From Leptodactylus fallax (taxonomy: Eukaryota; Chordata; Amphibia; Anura; Leptodactylidae): a DNA stretch of 64,000 nt. The notes below the pieces were generated by a model. It worked only from the letters and a program-made list of their open reading frames with translations. It searched no databases and was not told the origin of the DNA. Positions within the stretch are counted from its first letter, which is position 1. Each line of letters opens with the position of its first letter. The stretch covers positions 620,001 through 684,000 of the forward strand of contig CAMRHE010000458.1 of the NCBI GenBank assembly GCA_947044405.1. The letters are read 5' to 3'. This document shows, one piece after another, positions 1 through 11,869 of the stretch. A program made the position numbers and the translations under genes.

Positions 1-900
1 GAGCTGAAATTTGTGTACTCGGCAGACCCCCAAAAGTGAGTTGAAAATCATGTGTAGAGTAGCATCTAGTTTCAGGGAGTCCCTGGACTCTGATATTATT
101 CCACCTGTTCCTATATTCAAGATCATCCAGGTGGTCCGCAAATAGTGCAGCTGGTATGAGATGAAATGATGGAGTCATGAGTGGAAAGCTAGTTTGCAAG
201 GGAGGTCGAGGAGGACTCCAGGGTATCAACTCTCCCCTCCAGGAGTTGCATAGTAGTATGAACAGTAGTGGTCCTAACACAGTTTCCTGGAGCCACAGCA
301 GTGGAGAGGAGGCAGGACTGAGTAATAGCCGTATCCTCCCGCTGTCCACAGCACAGAAGGGCTTGGCACATAAGAGAAGCCAGCTGGTGGGGAGAATGCC
401 ATGTCGTCCCAGTCAGAGAGGCCAGGTGCCAAGAGGCAGGAAATCCACCAGCTGATTGCGTTCAGGAGATCCATGTGGAGAGGAAGTAGTGGTGGGCGCC
501 ATCTTGGATACTGCCAGGCTGAGATCAGTGGCACATGAGGACCGGAGAGATATCTCTCAATGGAAGGACTTTGAGGGACCCCCGGAGGGGTTGAAGAGGA
601 CCTAGCTGTTCAGCTAGAATAGCATGAGCCTTGGTCACTTAGGGAAGCAGCTGAGGCAGACACATCTTCACTCCTCCATAGCCAGGCCACGCCCCCTGAA
701 ATGAATGTTTTATAAGCACTGTGGTACAAGTATGGAAAATATCTATGAAAGAAAAAAAAAGATGTTTGCAATGTAAAAAAAAAAAAAAGTTAATGCAAAA
801 TGTCTTGCTGTTTGACAGCGCTTCATTTTCTGTTAGTGCTTCATGCTGAAATGCAAAATGCAGTGTAAAATACATACATTTAAAATAATTTCAAATTGTC
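1..900. other. Unassigned sequence
   Basis: No gene, terminal repeat or known TE protein is recognised. Short open frames between 177 and 534 on both strands have no domain or compositional support. A short A-rich run lies near 774-788. Confidence 0.5.
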
Positions 901-939
901 ATAAAAATCCTAATGAAAGATGTCTCCATTCTTCTGCCC

Positions 940-1115
940 CCACAGCATAATGTCCCCATCCATATGCCCCCACAGTATAGTGTCCCCCTCCAGCTTCCCC
1001 ACAGCTTAATGTCCCGCTCAAGCTACCACCCTCAGTTTATTGTCCCCCTGCAGTTGTCCCCTGTTTAATGCCCCCTCCAGCTGTCCCACATTTTAAAGTC
1101 CCCCTACTACCAAAC
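940..1115. repeat. Degenerate minisatellite, CCCCACAGTATAATGTCC type
   Basis: About six decayed copies of a roughly 28-32-bp unit built on CCCCACAGTATAGTGTCC can be followed by eye. The unit resembles the longer arrays at 2245-2560 (opposite strand) and 22700-24180. Confidence 0.6.
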
Positions 1116-1136
1116 AAACAAACAAAAAAAAAACTA

Positions 1137-1207
1137 ATACTCACCTCTCCTTGCTCCCCTGCTGTTTTGTTCCGGAGTCTTCAGGGAGCTGCAAGCGCAA
1201 AGTAAGT
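1137..1207. other. Short core with outward 5' splice-donor-like motifs
   Basis: A 57-bp core (1145-1201) has AGGTGAGTA on the minus strand at its left edge (1138-1146) and AAGTAAGTGA on the plus strand at its right edge (GT at 1202). Both read as 5' splice donors pointing away from the core. Splicing activity is not shown. Confidence 0.5.
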
Positions 1208-1708
1208 GATAACATCACATCGCACCTGCAGCTCCCGGGGTAAGAGAGGGGATGAATGGTGAAGCAGGGAGCAGATGGCTCCCTGCTTCATCAATGTATG
1301 CAACTCCTTAGGACACAGGTGTCAAACACAAGGCCCGTGGGCTGAATCCGGCCCGCTGCCTTCTGTTATCCGGCCCGGCCTCACGCAATACAAGAGCAAT
1401 AAAGATGGCGGCCGCCTCACTTCGCCTCATTAGCGGTGCGCCCTTGGGAGGCCGCCATCTTTATTGCCTCAGGTGGCACTGTGCCTCAGTGTATGGGGGG
1501 CGGCATTTTTCTATTCAATGTAAACCAGCCCAGGACAGGCCACTTTAAAAAAAAAAAACAGAGCTGAGCGAGGCCTGTCCTGGGCTGGCTTAAGAGACGT
1601 CGCATCTCAGTGCAGGCGGCGATACAATGAAGTCATCACGCCACCTACGCTGAGACACAGACATCACGGACAAGAAGAGGAGGCAGCGGCTCCATCAAGA
1701 CATCGCAG

Positions 1709-1890
1709 GTGAGTATAACTTTTGTTTTATATATAAATAGGCCGTGACTTGCTGGAGTATCCCCAGCAGGTCACGGCCTATTTATTTACCTACCCCGCTC
1801 CTGCTCATGGCCGCCCCTGCTTACCCTTCTCCTATGGGACACAGAAAGGGAAGTGGATGCCGCTGTGAGCAGCCGCGGGCATCGGTAAGT
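1709..1890 (+). other. Two plus-strand splice-donor-like motifs in the hAT element
   Basis: CAGGTGAGTATAA (GT at 1709) and CGGTAAGTGAG (GT at 1885) match the 5' splice-site consensus. Each ends a GC-rich block. The second block has a weaker minus-strand counterpart, TAGGTAAAT, near 1788-1796. Confidence 0.4.
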
Positions 1891-1915
1891 GAGGCCGCGG
1901 GCCTCAAATACTACT

Positions 1916-1959
1916 ATTATTATACTCCGGGGTCTTTTCAGACCCCGGAGTATAATAAT
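1916..1959. repeat. Perfect 19-bp-arm palindrome
   Basis: The arm ATTATTATACTCCGGGGTC (1916-1934) is exactly complementary to 1941-1959, with a six-base loop TTTTCA. Related imperfect hairpins lie near 2198-2235 and 24195-24235, so it is a recurring module. Confidence 0.9.
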
Positions 1960-2006
1960 CGGGGGCCCAGGGGAGGTGAGGGAACATAAAAACATATCCT
2001 ACTTAC

Positions 2007-2149
2007 CTCTCCTGCGATCGGTGTTTCTCCGAGCAGGCTTGAGGCCTCTGGTGACGTCATCAGGTCGCGTCGCCGGCATGATCACGTGACGTGTGTGCGC
2101 AATTAAACAGGGCCGAAAGCTGCAAGGAGTGCACCGGTGTCCAGGATAG
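2007..2149. other. GC-rich core with CRE-like site and outward donor motifs
   Basis: The left edge carries AGGTAAGT on the minus strand (2001-2008) and the right edge carries ATAGGTAAGTAA on the plus strand (GT at 2150). The 143-bp core holds TGACGTCAT, the CREB/ATF palindrome, and CACGTGACGTG. A promoter or exon role is inference only. Confidence 0.5.
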
Positions 2150-2244
2150 GTAAGTAATATTGTTTTTTATGTTTGTCACCTCCCCTGGGTCTCCGTTCAT
2201 TATACTCTGGGGTCTGAAAAGACCCCAGACTATAATAATAGTTC

Positions 2245-2560
2245 ATGGTTTGGCCACTATGGGGCATAATACCCTGTGCAGGGACCACTGTGGAGCATAA
2301 TACCAGTACAGGGGTCACTATGGAGCATAATACAAGTGCAGGGGCCACTATGGAGCATAATATCAGTGCAGGGGCCATTATGGAGCATAATACCGTGTGC
2401 AGTGGCCACTGTGGAACATAATACCTTGTGCAGGGGCCAATATGGAGCATCATACCGTGTGCAGGGGGCACTAGGGAGCATAATACCGTGCATAATACCG
2501 TGTGCAGGGGCAGCTGCGAGTCATAATACAGTGTGCAGGGACTGCTGTGGAACATTATAG
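2245..2560. repeat. Minisatellite of about 30-bp units
   Basis: About ten tandem units of the form GGGGCCACTATGGAGCATAA plus ten bases are visible. Units vary by substitutions and small indels. Open frames across this array are artefacts of the periodicity. Confidence 0.9.
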
Positions 2561-2749
2561 TGTGTGTAAATGGGGCGCTATAAATTGGGGCTATGGCGCC
2601 TGTTTATATTATACGCTGTCTAATAGCTCGCTTAACTGTTAAGGAGAAGTTACTTTTATACATGTATAAAATAATCTTGGACCTTCAAGGTACCCCGTGA
2701 GGCTGAAGTGGCCCCCGGTGAAAATGAGTTTGACACCCCTGCCTTAGGA

Positions 2750-3199
2750 TGTCGAAGAGCTGAAGTTGGGGAAGCCCAGAATGGTGGGAAAGCAAATGTA
2801 GGACTGTCCCACGGAGGCCACCGCTAACATAGGGCCCCGTGTGAATGCACTATTGGCCCTATGGTTACAGCGGCCCTGGACACTACCCACAGTAGAAAGA
2901 CTAAATAATATATCAGACACCAAAACTATGTGCACTGATTGATTGGGACCTGTGGGTGCTAGAGAAAAAAAATCCAACTTTGTCATAATCAGTGAAATGC
3001 CACATATAAAAGAATGAAAAAACTAGATTTGATGTAGGTGATGAAACATCCTCTTTAAGTGAAAGCATCAGCAATGACGGCACTGACTGTGGCTGTGCTG
3101 TAGCCATCGTCCCATGTGGTGCCACCCTTACAATTGTTTTTGTGATAAAATACCTGTGTACAATAACCCTTGAGCTTATATATATCCTTATACTTAATA
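2750..3199. other. Unassigned sequence between elements
   Basis: No gene or terminal repeat is recognised between the hAT-like element and the first Tc1 element. Confidence 0.4.
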
Positions 3200-3201
3200 T
3201 A

Positions 3202-4833
3202 CAGTGCCTTGCGAAAGTATTTGGCCCCCTTGAACTTTTCAACCTTTTGCCACATTTCAGGCTTCAAACATAAAGATATAAAATTTAAATTTTTTGGTGA
3301 AGAATCAACAACAAGTGGGACACAATTGTGAAGTGGAACGAAATTTATTGGTTATTTTAAACTTTTGTAAAAAATAAAAAACTGAAAAGTGGGGCATGCA
3401 ATATTATTCGCCCCTTTATTTTCAGTGCAGCAAACTCACTCCAGAAGTTCAGTGAGGATCTCTGAATGATCCAATGTTGTCCTAAATGACTGATGATGAT
3501 AAATATAATCCACCTGTGCGTAATCAAGTCTCCGTATAAGTGCACCTGCTCTGTGATAGTCTCAGGGTTCTGTTTAAAGCGCAGAGGGCATCATGAAGAC
3601 CAAGGAACACACCAGGCAGGTCCGTGATACTGTTGTGGAGAAGTTTAAAGCCGGATTTGGATACAAAAAGATTTCCCAAACTTTAAACATCCCAAGGAGC
3701 ATTGTGCAAGCGATCATATTGAAATGGAAGGAGTATCAGACCACTGCAAATCTACCAAGATCCGGCCGTCCCTCTAAACTTTCATCTCAAAAAAGGAGAA
3801 GACTGATCAGAGATGCAGCCAAGAGGCCCATGATCACTCTGGATGAACTGCAGAGATCTACAGCTGAGATGGGAGAGTCTGTCCATAGGACAACAATCAG
3901 TCGTACACTGCACAAATTTGGCCTTTATGGAAGAGTGGCAAGAAGAAAGCCATTTCTCAAAGATATCCATAAAAAGTCTCGTTTACAGTTTGCCACAAGC
4001 CACCTGGGAGATACACCAAACATGTGGATGAAGGTGCTCTGGTGAGATGAAACCAAAATCGAACTTTTTGGCCACAATGCAAAACAATATGTTTGGCGTA
4101 AAAGCAACACAGCTCATCACCCTGAACACACCATCCCCACTGTCAAACATGGTGGCGGCAGCATCCTGGTTTGGGCCTGCTTTTCTTCAGCAGGGACAGG
4201 GAAGATGGTTAAAATTGATGGGAAGATGGATGGAGCCAAATACAGGACCATTCTGGAAGAAAACCTGTTGGAGTCTGCAAAAGACCTGAGACTGGGACGG
4301 AGATTTATCTTCCAACAAGACAATGATCCCAAACATAAAGCAAAATCTACAATGGAATGGTTCACAAATAAACGTATCCAGGTGTTAGAATGGCCAAGTC
4401 AAAGTCCAGACCTGAATCCAATCGAGAATCTGTGGAAAGAGCTGAAAACTGCTGTTCACAAACGCTCTCCATCCAACCTCACTGAGCTCGAGCTGTTTTC
4501 CAAGGAAGAATGGGCAAGAATTTCAGTCTCTCGATGTGCAAAACTGATAGAGACATACCCCAAGCGACTTGCAGCTGTAATCGCAGCAAAAGGTGGCGCT
4601 ACAAAGTATTAACTTAAGGGGGCCGAATAATATTGCATGCCCCACTTTTCAGTTTTTTATTTTTTACAAAAGTTTAAAATAACCAATAAATTTCGTTCCA
4701 CTTCACGATTGTGTCCCACTTGTTGTTGATTCTTCACCAAAAAATTAAAATTTTATATCTTTATGTTTGAAGCCTGAAATGTGTCAAAAGGTTGAAAAAG
4801 TTTAAGGGGGCCGAATACTTTCGCAAGGCACTG
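3202..4833 (+). mobile_element. Full-length Tc1/mariner transposon (DD34E), inactive
   Basis: The element is bounded by TA dinucleotides (3200-3201 and 4834-4835), the Tc1/mariner target duplication. The ends begin CAGTGCCTTGCGAAAGTAT on both strands. Similarity between the ends continues past 200 bp, through the block around TTCGTTCCACTTCAC, so the inverted repeats are long. The 1632-bp length and the single central transposase frame fit a complete element. The transposase has one nonsense codon, so this copy should not be autonomous but could be mobilised in trans. Confidence 0.95.
3593..4612 (+). pseudogene. Tc1-type transposase, one in-frame stop
   Basis: This 340-codon frame would encode a cut-and-paste transposase that binds the element's inverted repeats and catalyses excision and insertion at TA. 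The N-terminal third has the paired-type helix-turn-helix region with GRPSK between its two halves. The C-terminal two thirds form the DDE domain: DETK after the broken codon, QQDNDPKH, and NPIENLW with 34 residues between the second and third acidic residues. Codon 151 (4043-4045) is TGA where relatives have serine in a WSDET motif; one C-to-G change from TCA would explain it. The rest of the frame is open. The start was chosen for its position just inside the left repeat and the usual family length near 340 residues. Confidence 0.93.
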
Positions 4834-4835
4834 TA

Positions 4836-5862
4836 ACTATTGTTTTCATTATTGTACCTTTAATATTAGACCGTGCAGTTTTTTCTCGTCAGAACCATAG
4901 TTATCTTTTTCCTTTATTTTGTCCACAACTGCTGGAACAGAACAACACATTCTGAATAATGACTAAAGTACTATGCTGTCTTGACATTGAAAAAGAATAC
5001 ATACATAGCATAACAAATAAGACAACACATGCTCATGTTTGTGACCTATTTACTGGTACTTTGTCACTGTAGATGTTATTACTCTTGATGGTTCGGTGAT
5101 GTTTTCCGAGGGCTTTGTATACAGAACAGACAGACACATTTCAAACTGCTGCAAGATAGATGTTGCCATGAATGCAACAAGATTACAATAAGTTTATGTA
5201 AGCAAGTAAAGTCCATGATGTGGTGGTTGTCATGATGTATAACATTAGCAAAAATTGAAATAGTAAAGAAGACCTGTTACTAAGTACAAAATGCTAAAAA
5301 ATATCCTCTTTATGGTTACATGCACATGTTGCATATTACGCATAGATTTTCTGTAGATTTTCATAAGGCAAACCTGCAGTAAAATACAGTAACATTGTTT
5401 TCTGCATAGACATTGACATATAGTGTGAATTTTAAAGTATGTAGCGCGACAGTTTTTTGTGCAGATTTTCAGTAAGGATTTCATCTATTTCAATAAAGGG
5501 TGAAATTAGCAGTTACATGACAAATCCACGACAAATTAGGCATGTAGGTTTGGTGTGGGAAATCTGCAGCATGCACATTTACATGTGCATGCATGTAGCC
5601 ATGTGAAACAAGTATTATCAAAGAGGATGAGATTTGAGAAAACTCATGAAAACACAAACAGCAGTCACACCAAAAACTGTGGCGGAAAGTCTACAGTGGA
5701 CATGCCCTAACCCTATTTTCACATGACAGTCATGTGAATGTAGGTTTGAACTGGAGTTCCTAACATTTTAAATTCGAAAAGTCCGTTAAGGCTAAGGCCG
5801 CACATTGCATAAAATCTGCTTTTTATTGCAGGTTTTGATGCTTTTTTTGGGCCAAATCCAGG
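4836..5862. other. AT-rich unassigned sequence
   Basis: No coding signal, terminal repeat or tandem array is recognised. This may be unique intergenic or intronic DNA. Confidence 0.4.
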
Positions 5863-5863
5863 C

Positions 5864-6480
5864 CTAGATTTAAAGAGGACCTTTCACCATCTAACAGATA
5901 CTAAGTTCTTAGTATCTGTTAATAGCTGCCGCTCCACTGATTCCAGCACAGTTGAAATTCTCTCTAGCCCCCACCATTCCTGAGCAACAAGTGCAGAAGG
6001 GTGGTCTCAGACAGGGGGCATGATTCAGATCTCCAATCAGAGGCAGTCAGTGTCAGAGCGCAGAAACACACCCATTGAAGAGGAGGCCGCGAGCAGGAGT
6101 GGGGATCGGTAAGTGATGCAGCCAGTTCTCCCTGGTTCTGCGATCTGGTTGTTAAAAATACAACCGGATTGCAGATCCAGGGAGAAGTGGTGCCCTGATC
6201 TGGTTAAGTCTGTGGCCTACAAGCTGAGTATAGGTACTTACCTGTCTTCTCTATGGCCCCTCCCGCTTCTTCCTGCTCTGGGTGTACATAACATCACAAC
6301 AGTGTGCTCAGGGCAGGAGGGAGCAGACACGTAAGTAATGAGCTTATACTGTATGGTGGACCAGTGAAGGGGCCACTGTACTGCCCATACAGTGGCCCCT
6401 TCATAGGCCCCCCTATTCAGTGGCCACTTCACTGGTCTCCTTTATTAAAGGCTCCCAGGCTTGTCATTACTATAGTTCTA
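5864..6480. repeat. Non-autonomous repeat fragment, TTTAAAGAGGACCTTTCACC family
   Basis: The start resembles the sequence at 28283, both reading TTTAAAGAGGACCTTTCACC and later sharing CTCCACTGATTCCAG-like text. No matching right terminus is seen. The fragment includes inverted blocks of the GGGGCCACTGTA motif (about 6365-6435) and a plus-strand donor-like motif CGGTAAGTGATG (GT at 6109). Confidence 0.5.
6242..6330. other. Core with outward donor-like motifs on both edges
   Basis: CAGGTAAGTACCT lies on the minus strand at the left edge (6236-6244 region). ACACGTAAGTAAT lies on the plus strand at the right edge (GT at 6331). The core is partly palindromic: CTTCCTGCTCTG and its near-complement flank a central ATAACATCACAAC. 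The layout matches 14299-14400. Confidence 0.5.
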
Positions 6481-6499
6481 TTTCACTCTGCCATAGGCA

Positions 6500-7600
6500 A
6501 CATGTAATAGATGTCAATGGATTTTATTCACATGTCCACATGCAGATGTGGACATGTGAATGAGGCCTTAGTGATGCTTTCATAATGCCACAGTTTATTA
6601 CTAGTGCAGTATATAGATGTGCAATGAACATGTATTATTGATTAGCAATATTTTTATTTACATAAGTAAAGAAACCTTCAGCAAATTGGATTTTTTTTAC
6701 ATTTAAGGTTTTTGTTAGTTTCATGATGAAAATCACTATGAAAAGAGAACAAGATTAAACATGACTTTGGTTTCCTCAGCATAGAAAGAAATAACATAAA
6801 AAATGGAAATATATGCTGTGGAAAACAGAAATATGTACATGGCAACCTAAGCTACACAATCAAATGAAAAGAGGGGGGCAGCAAATTGGATTTAATGCTG
6901 AATGTCCTTAGGCCACCCTGCACCACCAAAAAAAAAAGAATGAATCTCAAGTATATAATTTTCATGCTTCATATGCTTTCAATATGTTAAATTTCTGTCG
7001 GTCTACAGTTGTAATAATGTAAAAGAAAGTTTAGCCATCCGTTAAAAGCATTTACAATTCATAAAGTATACAGATAAAGAATAGCTTTGGTAAAAAGTCG
7101 AGAGAAAGAGTCCCACATTCTTTTCATTTGTTCGAAGCTTTTGCAAAGCCTTTGATAAAGCTCTCAGGGGAGTGCATATGTCAGGATTTCTATTATTTTA
7201 TTGCTAAGCCATTTGTTTGTTCTTCTATACTTTTGTTCTGTGCCTGCTTTTAGTAGATGTGGAGTTTAAGAGGTTATTTTTGGTTGTTTTTCTATGAGAA
7301 TACTTTTAGAGACTTTTCCCAATATATTGTTTGCTGCATAACTTCTTTGCATATTCTAGTTTTCTCTTAGCTGATATAGTTTTTTATTTCACTAACAATA
7401 CTCATTGAATATAATAAAGGATAAAATCCACAGAAATTTTAGGGAAAAAGAGAATAGACCAGATTTTTGAACTAGAAGGACATCATACTAAGAAAATTCA
7501 TGAACACATCAGATACAATGGATAGCAACATACATTGCAGTTAATTCAGTCTCTTTTTTAAGGTAATTTGAAAGCATCTTAATAATAAGACATATATATA
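6500..7600. other. AT-rich unassigned sequence
   Basis: The only structure seen is a short inverted repeat near 6529-6562 (ACATGTCCACATGC and its complement). No coding signal is visible. Confidence 0.4.
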
Positions 7601-7602
7601 TA

Positions 7603-9230
7603 CAGTACAGACCAAAAGTTTGGACACACCTTCTCATTCCAAGAGTTTTCTGTATTTTCATGACTATAAAAATTGTAGATTCACACTGAAGGCATCAAAA
7701 CTATGAATTAACACATGTGGAATTATATACTTAACAAAAAAGTGTGAAACAACTAAAAATATGTCTTATATTCTAGGTTCTTCAAAGTAGCCACCTTTTG
7801 CTTTGATTACTGCTTTGCACACTCTTGGCATTCTCTTGATGAGCTTCAAGAGGTAGTCACCTGAAATGGTTTTCACTTCACAGGTGTGCCCTGGCAGGTT
7901 TAATAAGTGGGATTTCTTGCCTTATAAATGGGGTTGGGACCATCAGTTGGGTTGTTCAGAAGTCAGGTGGATATACAGCTGATAGTCCTACTGAATGGAG
8001 TGTTAGAATTTGTATTATGGCAAGAAAAAAGCAGCTCAGTAAAGAAAAACGAGTGGCCATCATTACTTTAAGAAATGAAGGTCAGTCAGTCCGAAAAATT
8101 GGGAAAACTTTGAAAGTGTCCCCAAGTGCAGTGGCCAAAACCATCAAGCGCTACAAAGAAACTGGCTCACATGAGGCCCGCCCCAGGAAAAGAAGACCAA
8201 GAGTCACCTCTGCTGTGGAGGATAAGTTCATCTGAGTCACCAGCCTCAGAAATCGCAGGTTAACAGCAGCTCAGATTAGAGACCAGGTCAATGCCACACA
8301 GAGTTCTAGCAGCAGACACATCTCTACAACAACTGTTAAGAGGAGACTGTGTGCAGCAGGCCTTCATGGTAAAATAGCTGCTAGGAAACCACTGCTAAGG
8401 ACAGGCAACAAGCAGAAGAGACTTGTTTGGGCTAAAGAACACAAGGAATGGACATTAGACCTGTGGAAATCTGTGCTTTGGTCTGACGAGTCCAAATTTG
8501 AGATCTTTGGTTCCAACCACCGTGTCTTTGTGCGACGCAGAAAAGGTGAACGAATGGACTCAACATGCCTGGTTCCCACCGTGAAGCATGGAGGAGGACT
8601 TGTGATGGTGTGGGGGTGCTTTGCTGGTGACACTGTTGGGGTTTGATTCAAAATTGAAGGAATACTGAACCAGCATAGTTACCACAGAATCTTGCAGCGG
8701 CATGCTATTCCATCCTGGTTTGCGTTTAGTTGGACCATCATTTATTTTTCAACAGGACAATGCCCCCAAACACACCTCCAGACTGTGTAAGGGCTATTTG
8801 ACCAAGAAGGAGAGTGATGGGGTGCTACGCCAGATGACCTGGCCTCCACAGTCACCAGACCTGAACCCAATCGAGATGGTTTGGGGTGAGCTGGACCGCA
8901 GTGTGAAGGCAAAAGGGCCAACAAGTGCTAAGCATCTCTGGGAACTCCTTCAAGACTGTTGGAAGACCATTTCAGGTGACTACTTCTTGAAGCTCATCAA
9001 GAGAATGCCAAGAGTGTGCAAAGCAGTAATCAAAGCAAAAGGTGGCTACTTTGAAGAACCTAGAATATAAGACATATTTTCAGTTGTTTCACACTTTTTT
9101 GTTAAGTATATAATTCCACATGTGTTTATTCATAGTTTTGATGCCTTCAGTGTGCATCTACAATTTTTATAGTCATGAAAATACAGAAAACTCTTGGAAT
9201 GAGAAGGTGTGTCCAAACTTTTGGTCTGTA

Positions 9231-9233
<3 letters not shown>
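7603..9233 (+). mobile_element. Full-length Tc1/mariner transposon (DD38E), inactive
   Basis: TA pairs flank the element (7601-7602, 9234-9235). Both ends begin CAGTACAGACCAAAAGTTTG. The inverted repeats continue inward beyond 100 bp, through the matching blocks ending near AATTCCACATGTGT. The length of 1631 bp is that of a complete Tc1 element. It sits at the edge of a (TA)n run, a natural target for a TA-specific transposon. Confidence 0.95.
8017..9070 (+). pseudogene. Tc1-related DD38E transposase, two stops and a frameshift
   Basis: The product would be a DDE transposase. The start is the ATG of MARKKQLSKEKR, followed by a helix-turn-helix with GQSVRKIGKTL. The catalytic motifs are WSDESKFEIF, QQDNAPKHT and NPIEMVW. 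Counting from QQD to the glutamate gives 38 intervening residues instead of 34, as in the DD38E group described as Intruder. Disruptions are TGA at 8233-8235, TGA at 8644-8646, and an apparent one-base insertion near 8713 that moves the last 120 codons to another frame. Without them the protein would be about 350 residues. Confidence 0.92.
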
Positions 9234-9278
<45 letters not shown>

Positions 9279-9285
9279 TATATAA
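9234..9285. repeat. (TA)n microsatellite
   Basis: About 19 TA units follow the right end of the DD38E element and then degrade into TATTATATAATA. A shorter TA run flanks the element's left end. Confidence 0.9.
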
Positions 9286-10876
9286 TACTAGCAGAAGGAC
9301 CCGGCTTCGAGTACATTTCATTTTTTGTTTGTGTAGTGGCCCCATAAGAATTGGCCAGTTTTGCACTTGACATCCAGTATGGCAGTCCAGTATAGGTATA
9401 GTCTATTTATGGCTGTGTTGCTACGGAATCCTGGTAAATGAAATGTGAACTTATATTGGCTGATACACGTCATATGACTGAATATTTAAAGACCTGCGAA
9501 CTGCTATTGACTCATACAGGTCATAAATAGCTTGGTTGCTATGGAAACCTGGTGTAAAGCTGTGTGTATGTCAAGACTGAAGAACCTGCGATTTTCCATT
9601 GGTCCATAAGCGTCATGTGATCATGTGTATCTCAGTTTGGATATCAGTGAAAGACCTGCGATCGGTTGTTATGGAAAACTTGGAGTAAAGCTGTGTGTAT
9701 GTGACCTTGTGTAACAGTGTCTTCCACAGCGCTCTGCCCCTTTAAAGCTGACCCACAGAAGTGAAGAAAACTGGCTGGGTTGTTATGGAAACATGGAGTT
9801 CAGCTGTGCGCATGTGGCTGACAATGCCTTGTCAGATTGGAGACGGGCTTGGGTCTGCTGGGTTGTTTCAGCAGCTTGCTGTTGTCTGTGACATATCTTG
9901 TCAGATTGGAGACAGGCTTGGGTCTGCTGAGAGTTGTCATTAGCTCGAGCAGCAGCCATGCGTTTTGCTGCAGGGGGCATGAGTAGTCTAAAAACGTCTC
10001 AATTTATAAGAATGCTGAAATCCAGTATGGCAGTCCAGTCAGTGGCGTAAATACCGGGGTAGCAGTGGTATTGGCTGCCACAGGGCCCGGGACATTAGGG
10101 GTCCTGGCGGGCCCCTGATGTTTTATTTTTTTTTTTAATAGACCGTTACCTGCTGCTGTAACTCACGTGACATTTGATCCAACATTGTAGAGGTAGCGGG
10201 AAGTGCACATAATACTATATGAAGGAGCCACTATGGGGCATAATAGTGTGTGCAGGGGCCACTATGGGGCATAATAGTGTGTGCAGGGGCCACTATGGGG
10301 CATAATAGTGTGTGTAGGAATGCAGTTTGTGCGGTGGGGGGGCGGTTGCCGGAGGGGTCCCATGTCAAATGTTCGCCTTGGGGCCCAGCCATTGCTAGTT
10401 ACGCCACTGAGTCCAGTATAGGTACAGTCTATTTATGGCTGTGTTGTTATGGAAACCTGGTAAATTAAATGTGAACTTATATTGGCTGATACACATGATA
10501 TGACTGAATATTTAAGGACCTACGAACTGCTATTGACTAATACAGGTCATAAATAGCTTGGTTGCTATGGAAACCTGTGTGCCTGAGGAGAGTAAGCGCC
10601 TGCGAGCTTCTATTGGCTGATAAGGGACATGTGACCGTGTGTATGGCAGTTGGAATATGAGTGAAAGACTTGCAGGCTTGTATTAGCTAATGCTGGTCAT
10701 TTTTTGGGAATAATGTATCTCAGGAACGGTACATACTTTAGAGCTGAGTCGTGGTCTAAAATATTCCCGGACACCTGATGTACATGTGTGCCAAATTTGG
10801 TGAGGATCGGTCCAGTCGTTTGGTCGCGCATAAAGAACAGACAGACAGACAGAAACTCATTTTTATATATAAGAGA
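9286..10876. repeat. Internally duplicated dispersed repeat of unknown class
   Basis: The unit begins ACTAGCAGAAGGACCCGGCTT and ends with ACAGACAGACAGACAG and a TATATATAAGAG tail. Inside, a segment of roughly 190 bp at 9371-9553 is repeated at 10019-10573, where a hAT element interrupts the second copy. A shorter doublet built on TTGTCAGATTGGAGAC occurs at about 9829 and 9899. No reading frame is conserved. I do not know the superfamily. Confidence 0.65.
10040..10409. mobile_element. 370-bp non-autonomous hAT element, exact 8-bp TSD
   Basis: The ends are CAGTGGCGTAA and TTACGCCACTG, perfect 11-bp inverted repeats. The target duplication AGTCCAGT is exact on both sides (10032-10039, 10410-10417). 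The interior holds about three units of the GGGGCCACTATGGGGCATAA minisatellite. The undisturbed paralogous segment at 9371 shows the empty site, confirming both boundaries. Confidence 0.95.
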
Positions 10877-11690
10877 TTATATATAATAACATAATAACAG
10901 CAGCTGATTTTCCTATTGCTGCACCATCATTCCCTTTACTTATGTTGTGTAGTAGCTCGCCTCTCCCTGGTCATTATACATAGTTGTATTAATTTGTTTG
11001 GCACATTTGGATTTCAGCTGGAGTGTTTACTGTTTTTGTTTTCTGATCACCACCTACCGTTACCTGTACATGTACTATATTGATTGAATTATTGCTAGCT
11101 ATAAAAGATGCTCTGGGAACAGGGCACATGGATTGCCTGTACTATAGTATATTGCTATATGGTATAGCACAGTGGCCCATTGGTTAGCTCTGTTGCCTCA
11201 CAGCGCCTGTCGTCCTGCATTTGAATCTGTCCAGGGGCAACATCTGCATGACGTTTTGTATGTTCTCCCCGTGTTTGCATAGGTTTCATCCAGGTACTCC
11301 TGTTTCCTCCAAGATGCTGAATATTAACTGATAGATAAATTAGCTTCCTTTAAAACAGCTCATCCTTGTGGGTGTTGGGGATGAGCGCCTTTATGGCAGC
11401 CACTAACTTCCCTAGCTTTGTAATTTGTAAAGGTTGATATTGAACCACTTATCTATAAGCGGCAGGTGCTGGCTGTGTTATACAACCTGCTAACACACTA
11501 ACAGCTGTTACAGGTCATAGTATTGATTGTGGCAATCAGTTTAAAGATGGCAGCCCCTCTGAGATCCAATGACCAAGATGCCACAGCCGCGATGGAAAAT
11601 GTCTATGGAAAAACAGATGGTAAGCAGTCGACACAGACTCCAAGTTTAACCATACACTGCACTGCTACTCGTTTTTGCATATTCTAACTT
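10877..11690. other. Unassigned sequence
   Basis: No gene, TIR or tandem array is recognised. A block near 11165-11330 reading as cautionary vertebrate repeat sequence (GTTGCCTCACAGCGCCTG) is likely an old dispersed repeat; I cannot classify it. Confidence 0.35.
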
Positions 11691-11869
11691 TTAAAATGCT
11701 CCAAAAATTATTCTTTTTTTGAGGAAAGGTGCTCGCCTGTGTTTTTTTTTAGGTTATATTTCAAAAAGCAAAGATTTATATATATATAAAAATGTATGCA
11801 TTTTGAAGACTTGTAAGTGCTACAGCTTGTTGTTATTTGGGAGACAAATTTGTAGCTATGCACGTAGTT

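Larger units (their letters stand above)
1314..2741. mobile_element. Non-autonomous hAT-like element, 1.43 kb, 8-bp TSD
   Basis: The termini are imperfect inverted repeats: CACAGGTGTCAAAC at the left and the complement of CAGGGGTGTCAAAC at the right, 12 of 14 matching. The identical octamer CCTTAGGA flanks both ends (1306-1313 and 2742-2749), the target-duplication size of hAT transposons. No transposase is encoded. The interior has GC-rich cores, a perfect palindrome (1916-1959), a second imperfect one near 2198-2235 and a minisatellite (2245-2560). The superfamily rests on TSD length and TIR style. Confidence 0.85.

Noticed and set aside
177..534. Overlapping 86-92-codon frames at the left edge
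   Set aside because: No motif or codon signal supports either strand; likely chance frames in GC-moderate DNA.
2103..2560. Overlapping frames on both strands (150 and 94 codons)
   Set aside because: Generated by the 30-bp minisatellite in the hAT-like element.
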